Shown: positions 25,869 through 35,116, counted from the first letter of the stretch. The stretch: 64,000 nucleotides of DNA from RGIG9379 sp031553005 (GCA_031553005.1 JAVBMA010000066.1:62001-126000); one strand, 5' to 3'. The notes: a model not told the origin generated them from the sequence alone. Program-made: numbers and translations.

Positions 25869-27047
25869 TCAATATAAAAAACCGAATAACCAAAGTGGAA
25901 TTTCCCTTCCGCATCCTTTTTCTATCATATCAACAGCGTAATAATAATCGGAACTAGACTTCACCTTATCACCTTTATTCTGAATACGGAAATTCAACTG
26001 TTCATCAACCAGAAATTGAGCATTTTTCATCCCTTTGTTCACCTTATGGTCACGGATAACCGTATTGTAAAAAAACGTTTCCCGCAATGCCTGATCGTCC
26101 ACTTTTACCGGCCAGAAAGCATACATCAGGTTGGTATTTTGCAAATAGATTTTGTCTGGTTTTTTAGGAAAACCTTCATTTACCGGATAAAGTATATTCA
26201 ACAACCGCGCATCTTTCAGGTATTTGATATAGTTCATTACCGTAGCACGGGACGTTTGAATATCGACACTCAACTGGCTTACATTCGGAGCATTCGGTTC
26301 GTTACTCGCCAAAAGATAAATTAGTTTCCTTATCTTGGACAAATAACGCAGTTCGATCTGTTTAAGCAGCAAAATATCAATCTCCAATGTCATATTAATT
26401 GTCTTCACCAGATTTTCAGAGTAATTTCTCTTCTCCAAAAAAAATGGATAATAGCCGTGATGCAAATAATCCTGAAAATATTCAAAAGGTCGTATCTGTG
26501 AAGTAATTTCAGTGGCAATTTCCTCGTGATGTTCAATAATATCATCCAATGAAATAGGAGGTATCTTGGTTCCTGCCATTAAATTAACAAATTCACGAAA
26601 CGAAAAACCTCGCAGAATATACGAAGCCACACGTCCGCCAAGATCCGGATTCTCTTCTTTTAACCGCATCACGGAAGAACCTGTAAACACAATTTTCAAA
26701 TCCGGAAAATGATCGTAACAATAACGTAGTTCTTTGCTCCATTCCGGATATTTGAAAATCTGGTCTATCAAAAGCGTTTTTCCACCTTTTTTATGAAATT
26801 CGTCTGCAAAATCAATTAATGTCCGGTCGGTAAAATAGAAATTATTCAGATTTATATACAAGCAAGAACGGTCGGTTCCGAAATTTCTTTTCGCATACTC
26901 CAACAAAAAAGTGGTTTTTCCCACTCCTCGGCTACCTTTGATACCAATCAGGCGTTGATTCCAATCGATTTCATCCATCAATATACGATGAACAGCACTT
27001 TGAGTATGCTCAACCAAATATTTATGCGTTCTGAAAAAAGCTTCCAA
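25869..27047 (-). CDS. AAA ATPase, DUF4143-type
   Basis: 392 residues. Walker A is GIKGSRGVGKTTFLLEYA (residues about 36-53), Walker B-like KTLLIDQIFKYPEW, sensor LKIVFTGSSVMRLKEENPDL with the GR finger at LGGRVASYILRGFSFREF, then the DUF4143-type winged helix (LSVDIQTSRATVMNYIKYLKDARLLNILYP). This family is multicopy in Bacteroidales and Thermoplasma-like archaea; the role is unknown, with suggestions of mobile-element or defence association. The end matches the family (DYYYAVDMIEKGCGREIPLWLFG). It uses a promoter that is a copy of the nifJ promoter. Confidence 0.85.
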   Translation of the reverse strand: MEAFFRTHKYLVEHTQSAVHRILMDEIDWNQRLIGIKGSRGVGKTTFLLEYAKRNFGTDRSCLYINLNNFYFTDRTLIDFADEFHKKGGKTLLIDQIFKYPEWSKELRYCYDHFPDLKIVFTGSSVMRLKEENPDLGGRVASYILRGFSFREFVNLMAGTKIPPISLDDIIEHHEEIATEITSQIRPFEYFQDYLHHGYYPFFLEKRNYSENLVKTINMTLEIDILLLKQIELRYLSKIRKLIYLLASNEPNAPNVSQLSVDIQTSRATVMNYIKYLKDARLLNILYPVNEGFPKKPDKIYLQNTNLMYAFWPVKVDDQALRETFFYNTVIRDHKVNKGMKNAQFLVDEQLNFRIQNKGDKVKSSSDYYYAVDMIEKGCGREIPLWLFGFLY

Positions 27048-27076
27048 TTTTTATCTGTTCTTGATTCGATATAGTG

Positions 27077-27120
27077 CAAAAGTAGAAAAAAATATTGATT
27101 TTGCAAACTCGACATTACAA
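27077..27120. repeat. direct repeat, copy 2 = promoter of the AAA ATPase gene
   Basis: Copy of 25204-25248. On the minus strand: -7 TACTTTTG (27077-27084), -33 TTTG (27104-27107), spacer 19, 30 bases before the ATPase start. Confidence 0.8.
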
Positions 27121-27399
27121 TTTGAGGAAATTTTACTAACAAGCCGAAAAATTGGGAAATGATGCCGGAACGGCTGCCAATCACATAAACAATATGATTC
27201 GAGAAGTACAAACCAGACAAAAAAACCAACAAACATGGCTATTTATTGGCTTTTTACAACTACATAATCTATTTATGAAGTTAGGGTTTAAATTGATTAT
27301 AAAAATACTTTACAAAAATAATGGGGAAAAATATGCTCATCAATAGTCTTTTTGGACTATATTTTCGTATATATTTACCGATTAAAATAAAAAACAGCA
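27121..27399. other. intergenic region upstream of the PAS-LuxR gene
   Basis: No gene recognised. A 64-codon open frame from 27152 has no family features and is not called. Confidence 0.4.
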
Positions 27400-28155
27400 A
27401 TGAGCACGATAAAAAACAAGCTTTTAGCAAATGCAAGACCTTTGACAGTAACACAATCCGAATACGATAAAATTGAAATATTAAAAAAATCATGCGATGT
27501 AATGTCCCGTATGTGTAACCAAAGTATTTATATTCTTGACTACTCAAAGCAGGAACTCATATATGTATCGCCTCATCCGTTGTTTTTATGCGGATATACA
27601 GCCGAAGAAGTCATGAAAATGGGATTTGATTACTATGAAAAAGTGATTACTCCGGAAAATTGGGAAATGATGACGGAAGTATGCAAATCCGGCTGGCAAT
27701 TCTGTTATGAAGCTGCTCCTGAGGATAGATGCACCGTTCTTATGTCATACGATATTTATCTTAAGCATAAAAACGGTACGAAAACATTGATTAATCACAA
27801 ATTTGCACCTCTTTGCCTGACAAAAGAAGGCAATCCATGGTTGGTTATTTGCATAGTGAGTCATTCATCCCGTAAAAAAGCCGGCAATGTGGTTTATACG
27901 GTAAAAGATAGAACGGAATATTACACCTACGATTTCCTCAAAAAACGGATACTCCGTCATCATCCTCCGAAATTGACTAAACGCGAAGAAGAAATTTCCT
28001 TATTAATAATACGCGGATATGACACTGGAACAATAGCCAAGGAACTAAATATCAGCTCAAATACCGTAAAAAATCATCGAGCCAATATTGAAAAGAAATT
28101 AAGTGAAAACAATCTATTCAATACGATAATTACCTTTTATTCCTCTTTGGCTTAA
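27400..28155 (+). CDS. PAS-LuxR (GerE-type HTH) transcriptional regulator
   Basis: 251 residues. A PAS-like sensor covers about 35-150 (YILDYSKQELIYVSPHPLFLCGYTAEEV, and later YDIYLKHKNGTKTLINHKFAPL, as in PAS_3). Residues about 190-250 are a LuxR/GerE HTH: LTKREEEISLLIIRGYDTGTIAKELNISSNTVKNHRANIEKKL. No receiver domain, so it senses directly through PAS rather than by phosphorylation. Orphan: 255 bases lie between it and the next gene. Ligand and targets unknown. Confidence 0.88.
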   Translation: MSTIKNKLLANARPLTVTQSEYDKIEILKKSCDVMSRMCNQSIYILDYSKQELIYVSPHPLFLCGYTAEEVMKMGFDYYEKVITPENWEMMTEVCKSGWQFCYEAAPEDRCTVLMSYDIYLKHKNGTKTLINHKFAPLCLTKEGNPWLVICIVSHSSRKKAGNVVYTVKDRTEYYTYDFLKKRILRHHPPKLTKREEEISLLIIRGYDTGTIAKELNISSNTVKNHRANIEKKLSENNLFNTIITFYSSLA

Positions 28156-28410
28156 TCCCGAAGTATTGATTAAACGATTAATAATCAACATACTGAAATA
28201 AAATAATGAAGTTCTTTCAATAACCTTAATTTATACTTTTCCCGAAAAAGATGGCGGGATATAACTGAACTTTTACTAAACAATATTGGGTTATAAATAC
28301 CAATTTTAAACTTTTATTCACTTTTACCTATTTAATATTTCTTTAAATTTGTTCGGTCTTGTTCTCAATTTCAAACAGAAAGAATAATTAATTAACCAAA
28401 TAAATTTAAT

Positions 28411-31287
28411 ATGAAAAAAGTATTGAAAATAACAGGAATAGTACTGTTGGCACTGTTGCTATTGCTGTTGATTTTACCTTTTGCATTCCAAGGCAAAATC
28501 AAAGATTTAGCCATTAACGAAGCAAACAAACAACTTGAAGCAAAAGTATACCTGGGCGATTTATCGTTAAGTTTTTTCAAGAATTTCCCGCATGCTTCCG
28601 TAACGATTCAAGACTTCGGAGTAGAAGGAGTAAAAGAGTTTGAAGGAGACACATTGGCCGATGTTAAAAAATTAATCGTTGTAGTAAACATTAAAAGCCT
28701 TTTCGGAGACTCTTACGAAATCAATAAAATTGAGATAGACAAAGCCCGCTTATATGCCAAAGTGCTGGAAAACGGAAAAGCAAACTGGGACATCATGAAG
28801 TCGGATACGACTGAAGTGGAAGAAATTGACACTACCGCATCTTCGCCGTTCAAGCTGTCATTAGAAAGTTTTACTATAAAAGAGAGTGACATTGCTTATT
28901 CTGACGACCAATCTAAAATGTATGCCTCTATCCGTGATTTAAACCTTGCCCTGAAAGGGGAATTGGCACAAGGCGGAAGCGGCGATGTTAACCTCGGCTC
29001 TCTTGCCAATATCGAAAACCTGAAACTTTTGATTGGAGGAATTTCGTATGAAGATAAACAATCGCCAATGGCTGCCTCTTTAAATAAAGTGAACATAGAG
29101 TTCCAAGGTTCCGTTTCCGAAGCCCTGGCAAAACTAAAAACAAATATGGATGTTGAAGAACTCTCCTTCAGCATGGACAAAATCCCTTACCTCAGCAAAG
29201 TTCACATCAAAGCAATTATCGATATGGATGCAGACCTTGAGACAAACAAGTATACTTTCCGCGAAAACCAACTGAATCTGAACGCTATTCAGGCAGGATT
29301 CGACGGATTTGTACAATTGATAGATACGACTGCCATCGACATGGATATCACACTGAATACTCCAAGCATAGACTTCAAACAAATCCTGTCGTTGATTCCG
29401 GCTGTTTATGCCAAAGATTTCGAATCTATCAAAACCGAAGGAAAAGTTATGCTCTCAGCTATGGCAAAAGGCCGTATGGAAGGAGAAAATCTTCCTTCGT
29501 TCGATGTAAAACTGAATGTTGCCGATGCGATGTTCAAATATCCTGACTTGCCAAGTGCCGTAACGGGAATTAATATCGATGCCGAAGCTAAAAATCCGGG
29601 AGGAGTTGCCGACCTGACAGTGGTAAATATTCCGAAATTCACTTTCAACATGGCAAACAACCCATTCGAAGCTAACCTGTTATTGAAAACTCCGGTTTCC
29701 GACCCTGACTTTGCTTTCGGTGCAAAAGGAACTATCGATTTCACAAAAATCAAAGAGGTGATTCCAATGGACAGTGTAGATTTAAAAGGTATACTAAAAG
29801 CCGACCTTGAAGCTCAGGGACGCCTTTCGTATGTAGAAAAAGAACAATACGACAAGTTCATAGCTTCCGGAAACCTCAATCTGGCAGACTTTATCTATAA
29901 AAGTGCCGATTTGCCATACGAAGTAAAAGTGGCGCTTGCCAACCTCAACTTCTCCAACAAATACATTGACCTTACTACCCTCATGGTTACATTGGGTAAA
30001 AACGATATTGAAGCAAAAGGAAAGTTGGAAAATTACCTGCCATATATCATGAAAAATGATGAGACAATCAAAGGCCAATTATCTGTAAAATCAAATTACT
30101 TCAACCTGAATGACTTTATGTCTTCCGAAGAAGAAACACCGGAACAAACAGAAGAATCTGCTCCAATGACTGTTATTCAGGTTCCTGCAAATATTGATTT
30201 CGGAATGGATATAAACTTCCTCAAATTAATCTATGACAACATAGAACTCGATAACAGCAAAGGTGCATTGACAGTAAAAGACAGGATAGTCAATATCCAA
30301 AACCTCTCTTCCCATACTTTAGGCGGAACCCTCGGCGCTAAAGGAAGTTACAATACTCAAGACACATTGCGTCCGGAAGTAGATATGACATTCGATGTAA
30401 AAGATATGGTTATATCCGAAGTGTTCACTAAAATAGAAACTGCAAAAGCATTCGTACCAATGCTCTCGGATGCCGGAGGTAATTTCTCCATGAATTTGGC
30501 ATTTAACGCAGCGCTTGGAGCAGACATGAGTCCCGACTTGCAAACCGTAAACGGAAAAGGACGCTTCAACTCCAAAGAAGTGATTATCAAAAATGTAAAA
30601 GTATTGGATGAGCTAGCCGATAAATTAAGTTATCCGGCATTGAAAGACCCGCAAATAAAAGATATATCCATTGCTTTCGAAATAGAAAAAGGACGTATTA
30701 TGACCGAACCTTTCTCTACCAAAGTTGCAGGCGCAGATATGACAGTTTCTGGTTCATCCGGTTTGGACCAGACATTGGATTACACAACCACCGTCACCAT
30801 TCCAAATACAAAAGTACCTACCGTTCCTTTGAAATTTGACGTATTGATTGGCGGAACATTTACTTCTCCAAATGTCAAAGTGAGTTTAAAGAGCACCGTA
30901 GATGCCGTAACCGACATTGTAAAAGGAGAAGTTAAAAAAGTGGTAGACGAAGCGGCTCAGAAAGCAATAGAAACTGCTAAAGCTACACAACAAAAAATGA
31001 TGGCAGAAGCCCAAAAACAAGCAGAATCCATCCGCGCTTCGGCTGCCAAATCAGGAGAAAAACTGGTTGAAGAAGCACAGAAACAATCGGATGCAATGGT
31101 TTCAGGCGCTAAAAATTCTATTGAAAAAGTAGCCAAACAAAAAGCAGGAGACGCATTGGTGAAAGAGGCAAAAAAACAATCGGATAAACTAAAATCCGAA
31201 GCCGATATCCAAGCAAACAATCTGGTTTCGTCTACACAGCAACAAACAGACAAAATTGTTCAGGAAGCTGAAGCAAAGGCGAAATAA
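28411..31287 (+). CDS. AsmA-family protein with long helical tail
   Basis: 958 residues. One N-terminal membrane helix (ITGIVLLALLLLLLILPFAF) then an AsmA-type N-terminal domain (EANKQLEAKVYLGDLSLSFFKNFPHASVTIQDF) and a long repeating-beta-groove body ending at a DUF/AsmA C-terminal unit (AKAFVPMLSDAGGNFSMNL... VPTVPLKFDVLIGGTFTSPN). AsmA-like proteins bridge the envelope and carry phospholipid or affect outer-membrane assembly. The last about 115 residues are an Ala/Lys/Gln/Glu-rich amphipathic helix with an eleven-residue-like repeat (EAQKQAESIRASAAK, EAQKQSDAMVSGAK, EAKKQSDKLKSEAD). It is followed by nfeD and floA on the same strand. Confidence 0.87.
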   Translation: MKKVLKITGIVLLALLLLLLILPFAFQGKIKDLAINEANKQLEAKVYLGDLSLSFFKNFPHASVTIQDFGVEGVKEFEGDTLADVKKLIVVVNIKSLFGDSYEINKIEIDKARLYAKVLENGKANWDIMKSDTTEVEEIDTTASSPFKLSLESFTIKESDIAYSDDQSKMYASIRDLNLALKGELAQGGSGDVNLGSLANIENLKLLIGGISYEDKQSPMAASLNKVNIEFQGSVSEALAKLKTNMDVEELSFSMDKIPYLSKVHIKAIIDMDADLETNKYTFRENQLNLNAIQAGFDGFVQLIDTTAIDMDITLNTPSIDFKQILSLIPAVYAKDFESIKTEGKVMLSAMAKGRMEGENLPSFDVKLNVADAMFKYPDLPSAVTGINIDAEAKNPGGVADLTVVNIPKFTFNMANNPFEANLLLKTPVSDPDFAFGAKGTIDFTKIKEVIPMDSVDLKGILKADLEAQGRLSYVEKEQYDKFIASGNLNLADFIYKSADLPYEVKVALANLNFSNKYIDLTTLMVTLGKNDIEAKGKLENYLPYIMKNDETIKGQLSVKSNYFNLNDFMSSEEETPEQTEESAPMTVIQVPANIDFGMDINFLKLIYDNIELDNSKGALTVKDRIVNIQNLSSHTLGGTLGAKGSYNTQDTLRPEVDMTFDVKDMVISEVFTKIETAKAFVPMLSDAGGNFSMNLAFNAALGADMSPDLQTVNGKGRFNSKEVIIKNVKVLDELADKLSYPALKDPQIKDISIAFEIEKGRIMTEPFSTKVAGADMTVSGSSGLDQTLDYTTTVTIPNTKVPTVPLKFDVLIGGTFTSPNVKVSLKSTVDAVTDIVKGEVKKVVDEAAQKAIETAKATQQKMMAEAQKQAESIRASAAKSGEKLVEEAQKQSDAMVSGAKNSIEKVAKQKAGDALVKEAKKQSDKLKSEADIQANNLVSSTQQQTDKIVQEAEAKAK

Positions 31288-31429
31288 ATTGTCAAAACCA
31301 AGATTTGCATAAGATTAAAAGATTTAGCAAGATGATAAAAAATTCTGTTATTATATCTTATGTAAATCTTGGTTCAAGACAATTTTTCTTCTTATTTTTA
31401 AATCCGTAATCTTTAATTAAACTTACCGA

Positions 31430-31900
31430 ATGGATATAGGAATTATAGCAAGCCTGCTTATTATGGGAGTAATTTTATTTCTTATAGAAATATTTCTAAT
31501 CCCGGGCATTTCCGTAGCCGGAGTAGGAGGTGTCATCGCTACAATTTCCGCTATCGTTTATGCCTACGTAAAAATGGGGCTCTGGGCAGGACATTTTACT
31601 TTGGTGGCTGCGGTTTTATTAATACTTCTTTCTCTGTTCATTACCATACGGACAAACACGATAGACAGGGTTTCCCTGAAATCGGAAATAGACTCCAAAG
31701 TGGAAACCATGAAGGGATTTAATATATCTCCCGGAGACGAAGGGACCACTATCTCAAGGCTTGCCCCAATGGGAAAAGTAGAAGTAAACGGAAATACACT
31801 GGAAGCAAAATCGGAAGACGGACTGATTGAAGAGCAACAACCGATTGAAGTAGTCAAAGTCCTATCAAATAATATTATTGTTAAATTAAAAACCAATTGA
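31430..31900 (+). CDS. NfeD-family membrane protein
   Basis: 156 residues, short-type NfeD: two membrane helices (IIASLLIMGVILFLIEIFLI, VAAVLLILLSLFITI, with a glycine-rich hairpin GISVAGVGGVIATISAIVYA), then a C-terminal OB-fold (GDEGTTISRLAPMGKVEVNG, VVKVLSNNIIVKLK). NfeD proteins are the regular partners of SPFH/flotillin proteins; the floA start lies 4 bases after this stop, so they are co-translated. Confidence 0.92.
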   Translation: MDIGIIASLLIMGVILFLIEIFLIPGISVAGVGGVIATISAIVYAYVKMGLWAGHFTLVAAVLLILLSLFITIRTNTIDRVSLKSEIDSKVETMKGFNISPGDEGTTISRLAPMGKVEVNGNTLEAKSEDGLIEEQQPIEVVKVLSNNIIVKLKTN

Positions 31901-31904
31901 TTTT

Positions 31905-32897
31905 ATGACATTAGGTATTATCGGAATAGCGTTAATAGCAATTTTGCTGATGCTATTTTTTTACTATGTTCCCTTTTTATTGTGGCTTTCAGCCAAGGTT
32001 TCAGGGGTACATATCTCCTTAATCCAACTCTTCCTGATGCGTATCAGGAAAGTTCCCCCACATTCAATTGTACGCTGTATGATTGAAGCACATAAAGCCG
32101 GACTGAGCAATGTAAAACGCGACGATTTGGAAGCCCACTACCTTGCTGGCGGACACATCGAAAAAGTTGTTCACGCACTCGTTTCAGCAGCAAAAGCAAA
32201 CATTGAACTCAGCTTCCAGATGGCAACTGCAATCGACCTTGCCGGACGCGATGTATTTGAAGCCGTTCAAATGTCAGTAAACCCGAAAGTAATCGACACA
32301 CCTCCCGTTGCCGCAGTAGCTAAAAACGGTATCCAATTGTTGGCAAAAGCCCGTATTACAGTACGTGCAAACATCAAACAACTGGTCGGAGGAGCAGGAG
32401 AGGAGACCGTTATTGCCCGCGTAGGCGAAGGTATTATTGCCTCTATCGGTGCTGCCGAAACACACAAGGAAGTACTCGAAAATCCTGACAGTATTTCTAA
32501 AGTAGTTTTGAAAAAAGGCCTGGATGCCGGAACTGCTTTTGAAATCCTCTCCATTGACATTGCAGATATTGATATCGGTAAAAACATTGGTGCAGAGTTG
32601 CAAATGGACCAGGCACAAGCCGACAAAAACATTGCACAGGCAAAAGCAGAAGAACGCCGTGCGATGGCGGTAGCCTTGGAACAGGAAATGAGAGCCAAAG
32701 CCCAGGAAGCACGCGCCAAAGTTATCGAAGCCGAAGCCGATGTTCCAAAAGCAATGGCAGAAGCATTCCGCAACGGAAACCTCGGAATCATGGATTATTA
32801 TAAAATGAAAAACATTGAAGCCGATACCAGCATGCGCGAATCCATTGCCAAACCTTCAGCGCCACAAAAACCCGATGGAGGAATTGGAGGAAAATAA
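31905..32897 (+). CDS. floA: flotillin-like protein FloA (SPFH domain)
   Basis: 330 residues. N-terminal membrane-embedded segment (IIGIALIAILLMLFFYYVPF), then the FloA-type SPFH domain (RKVPPHSIVRCMIEAHKAGL, GRDVFEAVQMSVNPKVIDTP, GEGIIASIGAAETHKEVLEN) and an Ala/Glu/Gln coiled coil with EERRAMAVALEQEMRAKAQE, ending in a short Pro/Gly tail. FloA oligomers scaffold membrane microdomains; with NfeD it is a standard pair. Length and order match the bacterial family closely. Confidence 0.96.
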   Translation: MTLGIIGIALIAILLMLFFYYVPFLLWLSAKVSGVHISLIQLFLMRIRKVPPHSIVRCMIEAHKAGLSNVKRDDLEAHYLAGGHIEKVVHALVSAAKANIELSFQMATAIDLAGRDVFEAVQMSVNPKVIDTPPVAAVAKNGIQLLAKARITVRANIKQLVGGAGEETVIARVGEGIIASIGAAETHKEVLENPDSISKVVLKKGLDAGTAFEILSIDIADIDIGKNIGAELQMDQAQADKNIAQAKAEERRAMAVALEQEMRAKAQEARAKVIEAEADVPKAMAEAFRNGNLGIMDYYKMKNIEADTSMRESIAKPSAPQKPDGGIGGK

Positions 32898-32902
32898 AAA
32901 AT

Positions 32903-32968
32903 AGTTGAAAGGTGAGAGGTGAAAAGTGAAAGTTCTGCTTTTTCACCTCCACTTTTCAACTTTCAACT
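32903..32968. repeat. family B repeat, inverted pair
   Basis: AGTTGAAAGGTGAGAGGTGA on the left and the reverse-complement-like TTTTCAACTTTCAACT on the right form a hairpin between floA and the lipoprotein gene, a possible attenuator or terminator. Confidence 0.6.
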
Positions 32969-32984
32969 AAAAAAACTACTTGTT

Positions 32985-33404
32985 ATGAATAATTACCCCC
33001 AAAAGAACGTTTATATCCGTTATAAACTATATATATCTTTCATATTGCTTCTATTTACAGGTACAGCATGCTCTGAAAAAGGAGAAGTGCGTAGTGTGGC
33101 AACGAATTATCTAAAAGCCCTTGTCGATTACCGGTTGGACGATGCCAAAAAATTCGGCGATGAATCCGCTATATATTTTTTAGACAGGCAACAAAGAATT
33201 ATTGATAGCTGGACACCCGAAGAGCGTGAAAAAGCGCGGAAAAATCTGGAAAACACAGAAGTAGAAATCCTCAATATCGACATAAAAGAAACTAAAGCAA
33301 TAGTAAAATACAAACTCACAAAAGACGGGAAAATCTTGCAATCCGAACAACTACATCTAACGAAAAACCCTGCGGGCTGGCAAGTAATAGAATCAATGAA
33401 TTAG
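32985..33404 (+). CDS. DUF4878-like lipoprotein
   Basis: 139 residues from the ATG at 32985; an upstream GTG lies in the family B repeat and would encode repeat-derived residues. YKLYISFILLLFTGTACSEK is a lipoprotein signal with Cys as the first mature residue. The mature part has an NTF2-like pattern usual in DUF4878 proteins: VRSVATNYLKALVDYRLDDA, helix-rich centre, VEILNIDIKETKAIVKYKLT, LHLTKNPAGWQVIESMN. Envelope-located, function unknown. The stop codon is the first base set of the next family B repeat. Confidence 0.8.
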   Translation: MNNYPQKNVYIRYKLYISFILLLFTGTACSEKGEVRSVATNYLKALVDYRLDDAKKFGDESAIYFLDRQQRIIDSWTPEEREKARKNLENTEVEILNIDIKETKAIVKYKLTKDGKILQSEQLHLTKNPAGWQVIESMN

Positions 33405-33462
33405 GTGAAAGGTGAAAATTGAGAGCTAAAAAACTTTCAATTTTCAATTTTCACCTTTCAAC
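33404..33462. repeat. family B repeat, inverted pair between convergent genes
   Basis: GGTGAAAGGTGAAAATTGA and TTCAATTTTCACCTTTCA can pair. It is the only sequence between the two convergent genes and probably ends both transcripts. Confidence 0.6.
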
Positions 33463-34229
33463 TCCGGATTTTGGTATCGTCCCTTCTTTTTAGTTATTTT
33501 CCCATATTCAATGGCTCGTACCGGGCAACGGTGAATACATGCAAGGCATTGTACGCATTGTTGCAGCCATACGGGATTATGTTCTTTCATTATAATGTTC
33601 CGGTTCGGACAGAATTTTTCGCACAGGCCGCAATGGATACAGTTTGCATTTGCATAGAACTTGCTCGGGCCATATGTATATTTCGCGAAAAGAGGATAAA
33701 TAAGATATGATTTTATTTTAGAGGCAAATCCTTTGATATATAAATATTTATTCTCTTTTTTCTCTATTATTGCTTTAGATATTTGTTCTACTTCATTATT
33801 GGCATTTTCGAGTTTTTTCTTTTCAACTTCGTTACTATCTACATCAAAAAAAGGAAGCAGAATATATGTATTCGGCATCTGCACCGTATGGCAGGAATTT
33901 AACCGAAGTCCTTTTTCTTTTAAATGTTTGTCAAACAATTGCCGTGTACAACCGGCATCATCTCCGCACGTACAAACTGCAAAAACCTGCTGACCTGCAT
34001 AACCATTTAAATTCAACTGTTTTAAAAATTTCAAAAGCAGAGTAGGAGGTCCCCACGAATGGACAGGAAATACAAACCCGACTCTTTCATTTGGAGAAAG
34101 AGTATATTCGAAAACAGGTTTTTCGCTCTGCAACACGTTGTTTATGGAAACCAATTGTTCGCCCAACCGTTCGCCGAGCTGCTTTGCAACCCAAAGGGAA
34201 TTTCCGGTAGCGGAAAAGTAAAATATCAT
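33444..34229 (-). CDS. EFR1-family flavodoxin-ferredoxin protein
   Basis: 261 residues. N-terminal flavodoxin fold (MIFYFSATGNSLWVAKQLGE, the FMN phosphate loop SATGNS; later VFPVHSWGPPTLLLKFL and CTCGDDAG), C-terminal two-cluster ferredoxin (CIHCGLCEKFCPNRNI and CVQCLACIHRCPVRAI). This is the EFR1 (electron transfer flavodoxin/ferredoxin) architecture of obligate anaerobes. Partner enzymes are unknown; it lies beside ispE on the same strand, and the IspG/IspH steps of that isoprenoid pathway need low-potential electrons, but a link is only a guess. Confidence 0.9.
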   Translation of the reverse strand: MIFYFSATGNSLWVAKQLGERLGEQLVSINNVLQSEKPVFEYTLSPNERVGFVFPVHSWGPPTLLLKFLKQLNLNGYAGQQVFAVCTCGDDAGCTRQLFDKHLKEKGLRLNSCHTVQMPNTYILLPFFDVDSNEVEKKKLENANNEVEQISKAIIEKKENKYLYIKGFASKIKSYLIYPLFAKYTYGPSKFYANANCIHCGLCEKFCPNRNIIMKEHNPVWLQQCVQCLACIHRCPVRAIEYGKITKKKGRYQNPELKGEN

Positions 34230-34270
34230 AGGTTTTAATATTAGTGGTTAGTTATAACAAAGCTTTCTGA

Positions 34271-35083
34271 CTATAACTCGCTTTGAAATAGATAATGCTC
34301 TTTAAAACAAGAGGAAAGGTCAACTTGTTTATCGAAAATTCCAAAAACAGACGAACCGGAGCCCGACATTGAGGCATACAATGCACCTTTAGCATACAAT
34401 TGTTCCTTTATTCCGGCAATTGCAGTATATTTTACAAATATGCTTTTTTCAAAATCGTTTACAATCCCGTTTTTCCACTCGTTAACCGGTTTTTTGATTT
34501 GTTCCTTTATCGAAAACTCCGGCTTCTGCGGAGTAATAAGGGCATATGCTTCCGGAGTGGATATATGAATGTCTGGCTTTACCAAAACCAGAAAATATCC
34601 TTTAAGGGAAAATTCTACCGGCTCCAGTATATCACCTATACCGGAAGCAAATGCAGGTTTATCTTTTATAAAAAAAGAGCAATCCGCACCTATTTTCGAA
34701 GCATAACTCTCCAGTTGGGAATCCGATAAATTCAATATCAGGAATTCATTCAACATTTTCAACATAAAAGCGGCATCGGCAGAACCGCCACCTAATCCTG
34801 CCCCAAAAGGAATCGCCTTTTCCAGATAAACATCCAACGCGGGAATTTCAAAATCCTTTTGCAGCAAATAAAGCGCTTTCATCACCAGATTCTTGTCCGG
34901 GTCTCCCTCCAGTAATATTCCCGACGAATGAAAAGTATGCTTTTCACCGTTCGAAGGAACAATCTCCAATGCATCTTTTAGCGGGATAGGGTAGAAGAGG
35001 GTTTCTATATTATGATAGCCATCAAGGCGTTTTTCGACAATATTCAGTCCTATATTTATTTTTGCATTCGGGAATGTAATCAT
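34271..35083 (-). CDS. ispE: 4-diphosphocytidyl-2-C-methyl-D-erythritol kinase
   Basis: GHMP-kinase fold, 270 residues. It phosphorylates CDP-ME at the 2-hydroxyl in the MEP isoprenoid pathway. Start FPNAKINIGLNIVEKRLDGYHN has the conserved catalytic Lys and substrate-binding segment; the ATP loop is PFGAGLGGGSADAAFML; the C-terminal GHMP motif is SGSGSSVFGIFD. A -7 element TAACTTTG occurs at 35109-35116 (minus strand). Confidence 0.96.
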   Translation of the reverse strand: MITFPNAKINIGLNIVEKRLDGYHNIETLFYPIPLKDALEIVPSNGEKHTFHSSGILLEGDPDKNLVMKALYLLQKDFEIPALDVYLEKAIPFGAGLGGGSADAAFMLKMLNEFLILNLSDSQLESYASKIGADCSFFIKDKPAFASGIGDILEPVEFSLKGYFLVLVKPDIHISTPEAYALITPQKPEFSIKEQIKKPVNEWKNGIVNDFEKSIFVKYTAIAGIKEQLYAKGALYASMSGSGSSVFGIFDKQVDLSSCFKEHYLFQSEL

Positions 35084-35108
35084 AGCTGATAAATTGAGTT
35101 ATAAGCTG

Positions 35109-35116
35109 CAAAGTTA
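35109..35116 (-). promoter_or_regulatory. -7 promoter element of ispE
   Basis: TAACTTTG followed by CAGC on the minus strand matches TAnnTTTG, 26 bases upstream of the start codon. Confidence 0.5.

Noticed and set aside
27152..27346. 64-codon open frame ahead of the PAS-LuxR gene
   Set aside because: Composition is not convincing, no matching family, and it falls in the likely control region of the regulator.
32919..32984. GTG start for the DUF4878-like lipoprotein
   Set aside because: The added residues are encoded by a family B repeat and would spoil the lipoprotein signal.
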